A stretch of 64,000 nt of DNA. Origin: Vesta saturnalis (Eukaryota; Arthropoda; Insecta; Coleoptera; Lampyridae). The notes under the pieces were generated by a model. That model did no database searches, had not been told where the DNA came from, and was given only the letters and a program-made list of their open reading frames with translations. The stretch is taken from contig JARFJB010000003.1 in NCBI GenBank assembly GCA_036346205.1, positions 2,798,001-2,862,000 on the forward strand, in the 5' to 3' direction. Both the position numbers and the translations under genes were made by a program. Every line of letters begins with the position of its first letter. Position 1 is the stretch's first letter. Shown in pieces: positions 63,765 to 64,000 of the stretch.

Positions 63765-64000
63765 TTACTTTCAGATATTATTCATCATATGATCACTTTT
63801 TCATAATGCCCACTTTGTTCATTATGCCAATTTTATTGAGAATACCACTTTGTTTACAACGTCGACCAATAAACCTTGTTTACAATGTAAATTTTGTTCA
63901 TAACGCCCACTAACGATATTTGTTCAGAACGGCTAGTTTGTTCATAAAACCCACTAACCATCTTCGCTTATTTAGCCCCTATATTTAAATCATCCGACCT
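63763..64000. repeat. short degenerate repeats with TTTGTTCATAA core
   Basis: Variants of ACTTTGTTCATAATGCCC recur about every 25-40 bases (near 63806, 63818, 63848, 63876, 63894, 63918, 63949), alternating with CCCACTAAC. It is a decayed short tandem repeat continuing past the window edge. Confidence 0.5.

Overview
This window is nuclear DNA of an arthropod, almost certainly an insect. It is AT-rich, has GT-AG introns, TA microsatellites, several families of insect DNA transposons and LINEs, and one host gene whose protein matches insect cappuccino (formin-1/2 class). No prokaryotic organisation, tRNA, rRNA or CRISPR was seen. A beetle is plausible, but the order cannot be fixed from the sequence.

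Layout. 1-3.5 kb: AT-rich DNA with a TA microsatellite. 3.6-4.5 kb (-): broken tyrosine-recombinase gene with its catalytic residues visible. 5.05-10.17 kb: an IS630/Tc1-type DNA transposon with a multi-exon transposase relic, interrupted by a 1.9 kb long-inverted-repeat element that still carries the start of another transposase. 10.3-12.3 kb: P-element transposase fossil. 12.6-19.99 kb: a satellite of about 21 monomers (~360 bp and ~295 bp forms) with hairpin-forming linkers. 19.99-24.99 kb: PIF/Harbinger element with a SANT/Myb-like gene (+) and a transposase (-), the transposase being split by a 2.34 kb LTR-like insertion with a 4-bp duplication. 25.26-31.0 kb: a pogo/jerky-like element split by a second, oppositely oriented pogo-like element that sits exactly between duplicated TA dinucleotides. 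31.37-31.58 kb: a deletion derivative of the 5-10 kb transposon.

32.27-54.02 kb (+) is cappuccino in ten exons. The splice phases agree throughout and give about 1181 residues if one base of a C6 run in the FH1 region is discounted. Intron 3 is 17.5 kb. It holds two adjacent DD41D mariner-like elements and about 10 kb of A/C-only octamer repeat (AAACACAC and relatives) that resolves at its right end into a higher-order repeat of 0.85-1.0 kb.

54.6-61.5 kb: degenerate LINEs, one jockey/CR1-like and two copies of a second I/LOA-like family, plus an old diverged tandem repeat. 61.5-64 kb: AT-rich DNA with small inverted-repeat elements and a TA microsatellite.

Only cappuccino looks like a functioning host gene; the rest is transposons and satellites. 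Points most worth following are the higher-order A/C array inside cappuccino, the satellite whose variation is concentrated in a hairpin linker, the nested insertions, and the nearly intact DD41D mariner with an intron-like interruption.
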